Shown piece after piece: positions 33,202 to 45,737 of a DNA stretch of 64,000 bases. The notes below the pieces were generated by a model. That model was given only the letters and a program-made list of their open reading frames with translations. It was not told the origin of the DNA and made no database searches. The stretch spans positions 9,094,501 to 9,158,500 of the forward strand of contig WOAB01000109.1 in assembly GCA_027886185.1 (NCBI GenBank), given 5' to 3'. Position 1 is the stretch's first letter. Every line of letters begins with the position of its first letter. The position numbers and the translations under genes were made by a program. Source of the DNA: Rheum nobile. Lineage: Eukaryota > Streptophyta > Magnoliopsida > Caryophyllales > Polygonaceae.

Positions 33202-35995
33202 TGTGATACCCCGTAATTCTATAAGGATTATTTTGGGAATTTTTGGAATTTTCCCGAACACCCGTTTTGTACGTCGGATTTAATACAGAGAGTTTAAGAC
33301 ATTCTGTAATGTGCTATATCTCTGTATTATTTTTCTCAGTGAAATAAAATACAGACAACGTACTTTGTATGTTAATTACTCGTTCGCGTACGATAATTTT
33401 ATCCCGGGTTAACATCGTTTCGTCTAAGAGCAAAGGAAGCGGCCGAGCCAAGGGGCGGCGCCCGCCGTGAGATTGGCGGCGCCCGCCGTCGCAAGGCCCA
33501 AGGGCGGCGACCGCCGTGGGTTTGGCGGCGCCCGCCGTCGCAAGGCTCGAGGCAGCCGCTGGTCGTCTTCTAGCTGGGCGCGAAGGCTAGGAAACGGCGC
33601 CCGCCGCATTGATGGCGGCGCCCGCCGCAGTTATGACGGCGCCCGCCGTCGATGTTGTCCGGAGGTCCTTGCCCGAAGGTCGCCGGCGAACGTCTGACGT
33701 CGCCGTTTTAGCCCCGCCACGACACCCTCCTAGCCATCATTGTGCTCCCTCGGTCTGTGGCTATAAAAGGAGAGGCTTGGGGGTTGGATTCGAGCAAAAA
33801 TCAGAAGCTCCATCTCAGAATCCCTCTCGCCGGAAAAGCTTGCCCTCGCCGGAGTTCTTTGGAGCAATCACCGGTGTCATTTGGTGGTGTTTCCAGAAGC
33901 CCTTTTTAAGCCTTTTGGTTGCCCTTGGAGGTCAAAACCCAAGCAAGGCAAAAAGGGGTCGAAACGCGCATCGTTTTGGTGAGTCTTCTCGCCATTCTGT
34001 TGTCGGAGGTTCTTCACGGCGACCGCCGTTCATCACGGCGCCCGCCGTGATGAACACGGCGACTGCCGCCAGTGGCCAGAAGCCCCTTTGTTGGCTTGGT
34101 CTTGGTGGTCGTCGTTGTGGAGTCGTTCCTTTCGATTTCTTTCGTCTTTCCTTAGATTCGTACTAGTTTATGTCGGATCTAACTTAGGGTTTTCTTATGG
34201 GATCGACTTGAAGGTCGTTGTGCTATCGGAGCTATACCCGTGTCGAGCCTGGAATCCCGTTGTCTCTGCTTTGTTCCAGATCTGCGGATTAAGGAAAGTG
34301 GTGGTTCGCTCTTGCTTAATCAGTCCTTGTTTCGTTAATCATTAATCGTTTAATTGTTAATTGAGTTAATGTGAGCTGTTGTTCGGTTTGGGAATTAATT
34401 TCATAAGTAAACGTGATTAAAATAATGTTATAATAAGTTGTATATCTTTTAGTACGACGCTATTATATGTGATAATTACCGTGATGGTATCGGGTGGTTT
34501 AATGTTAATCTTTAATGCTTAATCTCGTGAGTGTTCGTAGGAACGCTAATCCAAGTAAGGGTTAGTCATTTCTTTATAACTTAATGTTCGTAGGAACGCT
34601 AATCCAAGTAAGGATTTGTCGTTTCTTTAAATCATAATATTCCTCGGATTAATTCTGAATAATTTAAGGGTCATGACCTATGCTTCTTATCCACCGTTAA
34701 GGATCTAAAGTGTTTTAAGCGCCTTGCAAGCGCCATTGGATGAGCTTAATTGCAGTCCTGTGTATTAAGCACTTAGCTAGTGCATTGGGGTGGACGTAAC
34801 TGTCACCCTGTAAATTAAATTGTAAGCACTGTGGCAGTGCAATCGGGGTGAACGTAAGGTCACCCGGTGTAATAATAACTTCCGTGTTCTCGGAATAATA
34901 TTAAAAGCCTCAACAGTGTGTGTATGTATGTGTGTGTTGTAATTTAATAAGATAAGTGCAGTTAAGCACATAATTAAAGTGTAAGCACTGTAATAGTGCA
35001 ATCAGGGTGAACATAAGGTCACTCGGTGTAATAATAACGCCGTTGTTACTCGGCATAATAATGTTAAGTCCCGCGTTTGTGTTGTGTGTGTTTTAATTTG
35101 GGTTGACGTAATGGTTGCCTTAAGATTTAAGCCTTGTTGTCGCTCTTAATAACATTAACGTGTTTCAGTATTGTGTGTTTTGTAATTAAATAAGATATGT
35201 GCCCGAGTGCACATGATTAATAAACCCATGGCGAGTAATGCAGCTAAGTAATAGTGCAGCTAGGAAAGCTCGTCTCGACTTCAATGTAGTATGTTCTCTT
35301 TTCAATCTGGATTCGCTGTATGCGATGAGGTTGGTTGTAAACTGAAGCATCTCAGTCAACTTTTAAATCATTGGTGTGTGTAACTTTAATGTTCCTTAGC
35401 AGTTGTCATAATTTTTCCTTTAAGGCTCATTTCAGTTGGAGTCTTCTCTTCAGTGCATATCTTAATTGTTAAATCATTCCGTGAAAGTGCCGGGTTATAT
35501 ATCGTTCCTTCGGTTATTATTCGAGGGACAATGATAGTAAACGGTCACGATCACTCGAACCACTCTGTTTTGTGCCCTTGCTAGTCTATTCAGTAGACTA
35601 ACCCGCTGTATTTTTGTTATCTGCATCGTCATGGTTGGTGCCGTCCGTCCGTTTCGACACATCAGGAGTTGATTCCCGGAGTTTAAGTAACCTATTGAAG
35701 GATAAGAAGCTTGCAGACGAAGGTTTAAAAGTCAGTGTTTTAAGCTGTTAAGTGTTTTAAGATTGTTAAAGTGTTACTTCAATGTATCTTCATAATTTAG
35801 CCATGTGATAAGTTGGCTCTTTAAAGTCTTCCGCTGTGTAATTTAAAGTCTTCCGCTGTTTAATCTTTCAATTAATATGTAATTATGTTATGTTTTTAAG
35901 CTTAGCTGTTCTGGAAAAGCCTGGGGTGACTTTGGACGGTAAAGTCTGAGGTCACTGGCATGTAATATCTCCGGTATAAATTGGGGGGTGTTACA
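33202..35995 (+). mobile_element. TR-GAG element array: LTR 2 (shared, 2794 bp)
   Basis: Starts tgtgatacccc after a polypurine tract and ends ggggtgttaca before a PBS. It therefore acts both as the 3' LTR of unit 1 and the 5' LTR of unit 2. Compared with LTR 1 it lacks six 21-bp units but has one extra ggcggcgcccgccgca block near 33616. Confidence 0.92.
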
Positions 35996-36561
35996 GTTAT
36001 GGTATCAGAGCAATGGTTTTAAAATTCTTGGCCTATTGTTAGGTTTGAGAATTTTCGAAAGTTTATTTTGAAACTATTTTCGAACCTATTCTATATTAAA
36101 ATGGAATTTTGAGAATTTCAATATTAAGAGTTGTAAGTAACTCGGTGATTTAATTTAAGTGATTTAGCGTTTCGAAGTTCGAAAGCTATTTATAATTGGT
36201 TTATAAAAGTGTTGTGTTATAAGCGATTAACTTAAAGTTTAAAGGTCTGAAGTTTGAAAGTGAGATTGTTAATAAGTGGTTTCAAACTTCTGCAAGCTTC
36301 AAGTGTTACTTATTCCTTAGATCCATTCTTAGGAATATTGTCTATTCTCGGGATTGATGTCATTTAAAGGTTGACATTTCTCCCAGGTTCTCAGTCTGTA
36401 GTGAGCAGAAGAAAGTCGTTCTTGCAGTTAACAGTGAAGGATAGTCAGACTAATATAAAGTTATTAGTTTGGACCTCTATAATCTGTATCATGACGTATT
36501 TGACTAGAGTGTCATAATTAAGTTGGATAAGTTCTAAAGTAACGTTATGATTCACCAGAAG

Positions 36562-37868
36562 ATGGTGAACACAAGGAACACATCCCATGCTGGTACTGAA
36601 CCAAGGTCGATTCTGAGGAACGCCGCTAATCAAAGGGAAGAGCGTGAGGCTGCTTCCAACAATAACCAGGGAGGCAATGGCCAAGCTCAGGCCAATGCTC
36701 CGATGTTGTTTGATGCTGCAGCAGTGGAGGCAATTCGAGGAATTGTCATGCAGGCAATCACAGATGTTATGCGACCAGTTGCACCACAAGCACAAGGTGG
36801 TCCAGTTCCTCAAGCTACTCCTGAAGTCGAGGAGTCAGTGGAGCAAGTACCTTGGGTCAATGTTGTTAGGGACAAAGGAACTTACGGGCAAGCGTTAAAA
36901 GCCGTGAGTTCAATGAGGCCCGACAGCTATGACGGTACTGGAGAACCGGTCAGGGTGACCTATTGCTTCTCACATATGGAACGGTTGCTCCAGAACATTA
37001 ATTGCACTGAGGCTGGAAAAGTGCACATCGCCTCTCTTCAACTCAAGGATGTGGCTAGCGAATGGTGGGAAAGCACCGGTCTGGCTCACCATCCCGAGCT
37101 GAATTGGAGCATGTTCAAAACCAAGATGACCGATCGTTTCTTTTCCCGAGCTATGAGGGAGGAGAAGCATAAGGAATTTCTATACCCGCAGACTGATGGG
37201 TTAAAGGTGACTGAGCTCGCAGCTAAGTTCAATCACTTGATGCAGTACGCTGGACCTGAGGTGTCAACCGAAGAGCAAAAGATCTGGTACTTCCATGGAT
37301 GGATGAATCTAGAGATCAAGCCTCTAATGTTACGTCATGGCTTTACTACATTAGAGCAATATGTGGATGCAGCCTACAAGACGGAAGTCACATTGGAGGA
37401 GTATGCCTTAAGAGGGAGAAGCAAGTTAAGGGAAAGGGTGGGCAACAGGATCGCCAGGTTGGTTCATTCAAACGACCGACATCACCTACCAAGTTTGAGA
37501 AGTTGGGTCGCGCTAAGACCGAGACAACTCAGTCAAACTCTGCCAGAGGCTCAGGTTGGAGCGGCGGAGCAATTCAGTGCCACAATTGTGGTGAAGTAGG
37601 GCATAAAAGTTTTGTTTGCCAAAAGGACAAGAGGATGTGTCATAATTATGGAAGGGAAGACCACATAAAAACGTACTGCAGACTGAAGGGTCAAGGACCA
37701 ATGCAGTCTTATCAGGCGTCAAATGTTAGAGGTGGGCAGAACCCAAGGCCAGTGGTATCTACTCCTGAGCAATCTATGGCTCGTAATAAAGGCAAAGCGC
37801 CTATGGGGTCTTCAGGCCAAGGGCAACGACTCTTTGTAATGAGCCAAGCCAATGGAGAAGAACCCTGA
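36562..37868 (+). pseudogene. Gag of TR-GAG unit 2, frameshifted
   Basis: Same protein as unit 1 from MVNTRNTSHAGTEPRS through the capsid region. A one-base deletion near 37405 (gtatgcctta versus gtatgccctta in unit 1) shifts the frame, so the zinc-knuckle part continues in another frame up to 37868. The second knuckle reads CHNYGREDHIKTYC and has lost a zinc-binding Cys. The TGA found in unit 1 is absent here, so the two copies decayed independently. Confidence 0.88.
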
Positions 37869-38699
37869 TCCATTAAGTTGTATCGGTGCTAAGACTTTCT
37901 TTAAGATTAAGGAGTAACGACATGTGTCGGTAATCTCCGTGGTATTAAGATCTGCCTGATCGACTTTTGTCAATTAATGTAATGTTTGGATGTTAATGAA
38001 GTGTTTCCGTGTTTTGGAAAATTTCAGAATGTGTTATCTTTGCGAATTAGTTGTTCATACGAAACCCTGTAAGTGTCGAGAACAGCTTATGCCAAGTAAG
38101 GATAAGGACTGTCGGACTTATGGTGGTGGAGTTTTGTGGATAACTTAGATGTTCGTCCCTTGTGGTTAATCCCAAGGTCGACTCTGTTGTTTAAATCTAA
38201 ATCCACTCCTAAGATTCTACTTCATACATAGAGTATGTCATCTATAAGAACGGATGCAACTCTTTGAGGAAGATTAAGTTGTGGAGCGGTCATGTTGAGA
38301 GGAAAGGTTGCAGTAAGGATGGGATATGTTGATGATCCCGATGTATTAAAGATTCCGTAAAAGAGAATTGTCTACGCATCTAAGGAGTACTGTGGTAAGC
38401 GTTATCTCATACGCTGAGTTCTTCCGAGATTTCTTAAGGAAAGAGAATGAGCTTGTAGAGTTTTGTTTAGAGAGATCAGGAGCTATCTCTCATGCGTGAG
38501 TTTGTGCCATAAGCTTTGAGGCGGATGAATCATTTCAGAATGATATCCTAAGGAATTAAGAATAATATCTCTGGTGATCCATTTCAAGGATGAAGTGATT
38601 AAGGATGTTGGATCCAGGTGGTAAGATTGGTGTTGAGGTAGTATCCTCATTGACTTAATGCAAGTTTCGGGGTCGAAACTTATTTTAAGGGGGAGGTGA
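37869..38699 (+). other. Non-coding 3' region and polypurine tract of unit 2
   Basis: Collinear with 32370-33201, with scattered substitutions. No pol coding sequence. Ends in aagggggaggtga. Confidence 0.8.
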
Positions 38700-39264
38700 T
38701 GTGATACCCCATAATTCTGTAAGGATTATTTTGGGAATTTTTGGAATTTTTCCGAACACCCGTTTTGTACGTCGGATTTAATACAGAGAGTTTAAGACAT
38801 TCTGTAATGTGCTATATCTCTGTATTATTTTTCTCAGTGAAATAAAATACAGACGACGTACTTTGGATGTTAATTACTCGTTCGCGTACGATAATTTTAT
38901 CCCGGGTTAACATCGTTTCGTCTAAGAGCAAAGGAACCGGCCGAGCCAAGGGGCGGCGCCCGCCGTGAGATTGGCGGCGCCTGCCATGGCAAGGCCCAAG
39001 GGCGGCGACCGCTGTGGGTTTGGCGGCGCCCGCTATTGCAAGGCTCGAGGCAGCCGCTGGTCGTCTTCTAGCTGGGCGCGAAGGCTAGGAAACAGCGCCC
39101 GCCGCATTGATGGCGCCGCCCGCTGCAGTTATGACGGCGCCCGCCGTCAATGTTGTCCGGAGGTCCTTGCTCAAAGGTCGCCGGTGAACGTCTGACGTCG
39201 CCGTTTTAGCCCCGCCATGACACCCTCCTAGCCATCATTGTGCTCCATCGGTCTGTGGCTATAA
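38700..39264 (+). mobile_element. TR-GAG element array: LTR 3, truncated
   Basis: The first ~565 bp match LTR 1 and LTR 2. The match stops inside the TATA box (ggctataa), where the sequence switches to the 246-bp segment shared with 27357-27602. The GC cores here are more mutated than in the other LTRs. Confidence 0.88.
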
Positions 39265-39364
39265 TCGTGCCTCTCTCTCTCATCCAAATTTGCTTATATA
39301 TGCCTAGCAAATCAGATGAGAGCTTGGGCTGGACTAATGGGCTTTAGGCCCAACAATGAGAGAT

Positions 39365-39533
39365 TGTTGGGGTCACATGTGAATCCCACACTGGAATTGT
39401 GGAGGTTCCAAGCCTAGCATATAAGTATATGGGTTACTCCTCCTATTACCAATTGGTTTTAGGATGGAATCCCATTGGGCTTATGTGTTGGGCTTGGTGG
39501 TTGTGGCCCAACAAGAGTTTCTCCCCCCCAACA
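39365..39533 (+). mobile_element. Copia 5' LTR (short, or the end of a longer one)
   Basis: Starts tgttggggtcacatg and ends cccccaaca, two bases before a plus-strand PBS. The cccacactgg motif and catataagta TATA-like box are common in short plant copia LTRs. The preceding 97 bases (39268-39364) are also shared with 27357-27453, so the true LTR start may lie further left and be missing. Confidence 0.55.
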
Positions 39534-39535
39534 AG

Positions 39536-39548
39536 TGGTATCAGAGCC
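39536..39548 (+). promoter_or_regulatory. Primer-binding site of the copia element
   Basis: tggtatcagagcc, complementary to the 3' end of initiator tRNA-Met. Confidence 0.85.
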
Positions 39549-39580
39549 AGAGAGAGCTCAATTTGAGTTTGGGTCGAGAT

Positions 39581-42500
39581 ATGACGACTAAGACAGAGGA
39601 GTTTGCGGGTACGATGATTAAGCTAACGTCTTCGAATTACTCGATTTGGAAGTCGAAGATGGACGATATTTTGTACTGCAAAGATCTGTTTGATCCGATT
39701 CAGTTAGGGTCGGACATACCGGATGAGATTAAAGAGGGCGACTGGGTAAAGTTGCACATAAAGATAGTTGGAACCATGAGGCAGTGGGTAGACAACAATG
39801 TCTATCATCATATCAGTAGTGAGACAGATGCACATGTTTTGTGGAAGAAGCTGAAATCCATGTATGAGAGAAAGTCAGCGCAGAGCAAGGCCTTTGTAAT
39901 AAGAAAGATCGTGAATCTGAAATACAAAGATGGAAAGTCTATTACCGAGCACCTGAGTGAGTTTCAGGAGCTAGTGAATCAGCTGAACAGAATGAAGTTG
40001 GTCCTAGATGATGAGCTGCAAGCTTTGTTGCTTCTAAGTTCTTTGCCGGATACCTGGGAGACTCTGGTTGTGTCCATCAACAACTCTGCACCGAGTGGCG
40101 TTGTGTCTTTGAGTACCGTGATTGATAGTCTCTACAATGAGGAGACTAGGAGGAAAGATATGGGCACTAACACTTTGCAGACTCTGGTGACGACTTCAGA
40201 GAATAAGTCCAGATTGAAAAGCAGAGAAAGAAAGGGACGTGGGAAATCCAGAGGGAAGTCACAGAATAGAGGGACATCTCAGAGTAAAGGAAAGATGACT
40301 TGTTTTCATTGTGGCAAATAGGGGCATATAAAGAGGAATTGCTATGCCTTGAAGAAGAGCATGACTGAAGAGAAGAATGAGAAAGAAGACGACAAGAACA
40401 CCACTGCAGCTGTATACAGTGATGAAGAAGGTCTTGTTGTTCTTTCCTGTGTTGATGATCACAGTGATGAGTCAGATTCTCGTGTAGAATGGATAATGGA
40501 CTCAGCTGCATCCTATCATGCTACACCGAGAAAGGAGATATTCACCAGCTACAGAGCAGGAGACTTTGGCAAGATGAAGATGAGGAACACCAGCTACGCG
40601 GAGATTGTTGGTATGGGTGACATTTGTGTTCAGACAAATGCGGGTTGCACGTTGACTCTGAAAAATGTGCGACATGTACCTGATCTGCGTATGAATTTGA
40701 TTTCTCTTCATGCTTTGGACCTAGAGGGTTATCACAGTTACATTGGTGATAAGAGATGGAAGCTAATTAAAGGCTCGATGGTGATTGCTAGAGGGAGTCT
40801 GAGCTACACGCTGTACAAGACTCAGATGAAGGTCTTGAGAGATGACCTAAATGCAGTTGAAGATGATGCATCACCAAATTTATGGCACAGACGGATGGCT
40901 CACATGAGTGAGAAAGGACTGCCGATTTTGGCGAAGAAGTCTCTCATTCCTTCCGCCAAAGGTACTCCTCTGAGCCCTTGTGATTATTGTTTGTTTGGTA
41001 AACAAACTAGAGTATCATTTAGCAAATCTTCTGAAAGAAAAAAGAATTTGCTGGAACTGGTGTATTCTGATGTGTGTGGTCCCATTGATGTACCCACACT
41101 TGGTGGTCATAGATATTTCCTGACCTTTATTGATGATGCTTCACGTAAGGTTTGGGTGTTTGTTTTGAAAACAAAAGACCAGGTCCTTGATTGCTTCAAG
41201 CAATTTCATGCCATGGTGGAGAGAGAGAAGGATCGTTCTCTGAAATGCCTTCGCAGTGATAATGGAGGCGAGTACACTTCTCGGGAGTTTCAGAATTATT
41301 GTCAGGAGCATGGCATAAGACATGAGAAGACAACTCCGGGCACTCCACAACATAATGGCGTTGCAGAGAGGACAAACATGACCATCATGGAGAAGGTCAG
41401 ATGTATGCTGAAGATGGCGAATCTTCCTAAGCCATTTTGGGGTGAAGCTGTGATGACTGCTTGCTATCTGATGAATAAATCTCCATCAGTTGCTTTGGAT
41501 TTTAATATTCCCGAGAGAGTTTGGTCTGAAAGAGACATTTCATACTCTCATTTGCAGGTCTTTGGCTGTAAGGAATTTGTGCATGTGCCTAAAGAGCAGA
41601 GACAGAAGCTGGACGACAGAGCAGTTCCATGCATTTTTCTAGGCTATGGGGATACTGATTTTGGATACAAGTTGTGGGATCCAGAAAGGAAGAAGGTGAT
41701 AAGGTCTAGGGATGTGATCTTTCACGAAGACAAGTTGTTGTCAGATTTTGAGACACCAGAGGAAGTTGATGAGCTTCTAGTTTACTTGCCCTCTCATTCA
41801 AAAGGGAATGACACAAGTGACGAGTATTCTTTAGAGAATGGCACAAATGAGATTCCTGCGTCAGACGATGTCTTGCCAGATGCTAAAACTGGTGAGGGTT
41901 CTGAGCAGGGGGAGCTAGAAGAGAGTGAAGAAGCTAATGAGCTCAGAAGGCCAGAAAGAGAATGTCGTCCATCCACTAGATATCCCTCATCTGAGTATGT
42001 TGCAGTTACTGAAGAGGGAGAGCTTGAAAGTTTTCAAGAAGTGCAGAATCACAAAGAAAAGGCTCAGTGGGTGAAAGCCATGGAAGAGGAGTTGAGTTGT
42101 TTGAAAAAGAACAACACATATGAGCTAGTGAAGCTTCCAAAAGGAAGAAAGGCGCTGAGAAACAAATGGGTGTTTAGGCTAAAGATGGATGGAGACAAAC
42201 TAGTCAGGTATAAAGCCCGACTAGTTGTGAAAGGCTTCAGTCAAAAGAAAGGAGTCGATTTTGATGAAATCTTCTCGCCTGTTGTCAAGATTAGTTCTAT
42301 CAGAGTGATCCTTGGCTTAGCTGCAAGCATGGATCTCGAACTCGAACAGTTGGATGTCAAAACTGCATTTCTCCACGGTGATTTAGATGAGGAGATTTAT
42401 ATGGAGCAGCCAGAGGGGTTTGAGGTAAAAGGAAAAGAGCACTTGGTTTGCAAGCTGAAGAAGAGCTTATATGGACTGAAGCAAGCTCCTAGACAGTGGT

Positions 42501-43123
42501 ACAAGAAGTTTGATAGCTTCATGGTGAATCATTGCTACACCAGAACAAGTGCAGATCATTGTGTTTACTTCAAACGTTAGGTAAACGGTAAGTTTGTCAT
42601 TCTTCTTCTTTATGTGGATGACATGCTCATTGTGGGACAAGATAAATCCCTTGTTGATGTGTTGAAGCAGGATTTGAGCACTTCCTTTGACATGAAAGAC
42701 TTGGGACAAGCACGCCAGATATTGGGCATACAGATTACTCGTGACAGGAAAGCCAGGAAGATATGGTTGTCACATGAGAAGTATATTGAGAAGGTTCTGA
42801 GTAGGTTCAAAATGGAAGATGTTAAGCCGGTTAGTACTCCTCTTGCTATCCATTTCAAATTGAGCAAGAAGTCATGCCCGTCTTCAGGTAAAGAGAAGAA
42901 GAAGATGGCCACCATTCCTTATTCATCAACAGTTGGTAGTTTGATGTATGCTATGGTGTGCACACGACCAGATATAGCCCATGTAGTTGGTCTCGTTAGC
43001 AGGTTCCTTGCTAATCCTGGAAGAGATCAATGGGAAGATGTGAAGTGGATCTTCAGGTACTTGAGAGGTACTTCCAAGACGAGCTTATGCTTTGGAGGAG
43101 CTAAACCTATTCTTGAGGGTTTC
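39581..43123 (+). pseudogene. Ty1/copia gag-pol polyprotein, two nonsense codons, 3' truncated
   Basis: A single frame starts MTTKTEEFAGTMIKLTSSNY. Domains in order: gag (UBN2-like, SIWKSKMDDIL), a zinc knuckle CFHCGK*GHIKRNC, protease (IMDSAASYHATP, about 40490), GAG-pre-integrase (LWHRRMAHMSEKGL), integrase with its catalytic residues in SDVCGP, RSDNGGEY and NGVAER, and reverse transcriptase (RNKWVFRLKMDGD, YVDD at 42611-42622). In-frame TAG codons lie inside the zinc knuckle (40319-40321) and in RT (42578-42580). The frame is otherwise open. RNase H is cut at GGAKPILEG by the LTR at 43124 and is not found beyond it. The copia order PR-INT-RT is clear; a Tork-like lineage is only a guess. 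Confidence 0.93.
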
Positions 43124-44413
43124 TGATAGGTGCCATTTCAGGCACCTTAACTAGTAATTATTGACATGATTTAGATGGAGTTTCGGTATAGATTTAGGCT
43201 AAGTCTGTAATCCAGAAGAAGAGTTAAGAAGTGAAGATATCATAGGATTTACAGCTTAATGAAGGATGAAGAAGATGGAGGAGAAGATCTGCTTAAGACT
43301 CATGGAGAAAGGCTACCATCACTTGGTAGTACAGAAGAGCAGACGATGAAGACTTGAAGAAGCTGGTCTTTGCCGCCCCGCGCCAGAAGTCACCGCGAGC
43401 CGGCGGTGGATCTCAGAGAAGGCAACACAAGCGAAGCCACCGCCCCGCGGTGGAACTCACCGCCCCGTAGTGGATGTTGACGCCTCGTGGCCAGCGTTTA
43501 TTTGTTTCCTATTTTAGCATTTTCGGATATTCCATTTTCTATTATTTTATTATTTCCGTTATTTTGTTTGCTAGGTTTAGCTTATCTTTCCTGAACCTAT
43601 TTAAGAGTTTTTCCAGTTTTTAGAGAAGGACGTTCTCATTATTCATTCTAGATCTAGGGTTTGAACGAATGGAGAACTAAACACCTTTATTTCGCTAGAC
43701 AATTGAAGCATTGCAATGGATTGGTTGTGAGATTTCTATTCCTTGTTCTATATCTTATCAAGTTTGTTTAATTCTCTTGAGCATATTGTCTATTGGTTTG
43801 TGTTGGTTTATCTAGAGTTGCTAACTAGGTTTATCAATATTTATCATAGTGCTAGGGTTTGCATATAGTGGAATACGAGTGCATACTTAGTGGCAAACAC
43901 AATTGTTACATATAGTGGAATACGAGTGTGCAATTGTGAGAGAGAATTATTTGCATGTTAAGTAGTAAGGTTTTCTTCTATTTGCATGTATCCTATATCC
44001 TTGTTTGAATGCTATTGCTTTATTGATAGTAAGGTTTTCTTCTATTGATATTGTGGTAAGTGCTGCCAACAACTGTCTGAATTGGTGGTTAATTATGATC
44101 AGGATGGGAACGACTATAAGATTGTGAAAAGAACTTGGAACAATAGTTATCAATGATCAATCTGTTCATCTGCAGTGTGGATATTTGTCTAGTGGAATAC
44201 TTCCACTCATCATATTTATTCTTTCTTTAAAGCTTGCATCATTGTTACTCTGCGATTATTCTAAAAACCCCCCTGTTACTTATCAGTCACACGTCAATTG
44301 CATAAAGATAACCGACTCCCTATGGGATCGACCCTGACTTGCTTGCTATACTCTTTAGTAGGTGAATTAGGATTTCTTTGACAGGAAAATGACACCGGTT
44401 TTTGGCCTTGTCA
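43124..44413 (+). mobile_element. Athila-like Ty3 element: 5' LTR
   Basis: Starts tgataggtgcc and ends ccttgtca, followed by a tRNA-Asp-type PBS. Nearly identical to 52734-54022. A GC-module cluster lies at 43374-43494, about 100 bp upstream of a TATA-like tatttaag near 43597. The left flank is copia RNase H coding sequence, which this element interrupts. Confidence 0.92.
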
Positions 44414-44417
44414 AATT

Positions 44418-44435
44418 TGGCGCCGTTGCCGGGGA
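44418..44435 (+). promoter_or_regulatory. Primer-binding site, tRNA-Asp type
   Basis: tggcgccgttgccgggga is the PBS sequence typical of Athila/Tat Ty3 elements. The same site follows the second LTR at 54027. Confidence 0.85.
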
Positions 44436-44550
44436 ATCAAATACTCTGTTTGTGATTATTTGTGATTGACTGCGGTGTGGATCTATCTTACGGTCCGTAC
44501 CTTTGCTACTGAGTCACTACTTGTTGAAGTTGATACAGAGACAGGTACCA

Positions 44551-45449
44551 ATGGCTCAGACACTCCGACAGTTGACTGTGCCAGATCTGATACAACAGCC
44601 ATTGGCTGTAATCATTCCACCCCTTGCGGATGGTGTGACATTTGAGCTCAGAACAGGAGTGATACGGTTGCTCCCGAGATACCATGGACGAAGTGGAGAA
44701 GACCCCATCCAACACTTGGATAAATTCCACAACGTCATTATGAGCATTAAACCAGCTAACGTCACTGAAGATCAGATTAAAATGAGAGCCTTCGGGTTCA
44801 CTCTTAAGGACGATACCGAGGACTGGTACTATCATCTGCCTGGCGGAAGCATAGATTCATGGGCTAAGCTACATAAGGCATTCCTCGCACAATATTTCCC
44901 AACCAAGATGGCGAATGCCTTGAAAAGGGCAATTTCCAGTATTGAACAAGGAGAGGAGGAGACCCTTTATGACTATTGTGAGCGGTTCAAACGACTTTGT
45001 TCTAGTTGCCCGTTCCATGGTTTTGACAAGAAAGCTCTAGTACTCTATGTTTACAATGGGCTGCTAGATGATGAAAGAAGAATCATAGATGCTACTTGTG
45101 GTAGTATCTTGAATATGACCCTGATGCAGCCATGATTAAACTTCATGATATGGCTGAGAGCACAAGGGATTTTGATGAAGCCCCAAAGACCAGAGGAGTT
45201 AATGCTGTCAACTCCAACAATGCGCATTTATTGCAAGAAATTGCTTCATTGAAAGACGTAATTGCGAAGTTGGGTAAACAAGAAGAACCTCAACATTACA
45301 ATGTTTGTGGAATCTGCGTTGATCCATTTCACAACACCAATGCTTGTCCCCAACTTCAGGATGTCACTACTGCTGAAGTATACGCTGCTGGAGGTTACGG
45401 GCCTATTAGACCTCGACATGATCAACAACAGCTACAACAACCACCATAA
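44551..45449 (+). pseudogene. Athila-like gag, frameshifted
   Basis: Begins MAQTLRQLTVPDL, then the retrotransposon gag core FELRTGVIRLLPRYHG, FTLKDDTEDWYYHL, FLAQYFPTKMANALKRAI and TLYDYCERFKRLCSSCP. The frame shifts near 45125. The rest (MIKLHDMAESTRDFDEAP) continues in another frame to a zinc knuckle CGICVDPFHNTNAC (CX2CX4HX4C) and a TAA at 45447-45449, after which the frame stays open into pol. Coat-protein function is lost. Confidence 0.88.
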
Positions 45450-45737
45450 CCTCACTTTGATGAGCCACCAGTTGCTCCCCAAGCTAGTAGCTCCCCTTCA
45501 ACTGAAGACTTGATCAAAGCCTTAACAATGCACTTCACAACTCATTTGCAAACAACTGAGGCAAGCATCAAGAGCATGGAAGAGACAATGGTTCAGTTAA
45601 CAGATGTGATCACTAGATTGGACAAAAGGGCCGCACAAGAAAGTGTAAATGTTGTGACCCTCCGAAGTGGCAAGGAATTGCAAGTCGCTCCTACTGCTGA
45701 AAAGGACGACAGGGTTGAAATTGACGATGGGCAAGTT

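Noticed and set aside
40319..40321. Programmed TAG read-through between copia gag and pol
   Set aside because: The stop falls inside the zinc knuckle rather than between domains, and a second TAG lies in RT; mutation is the simpler reading.
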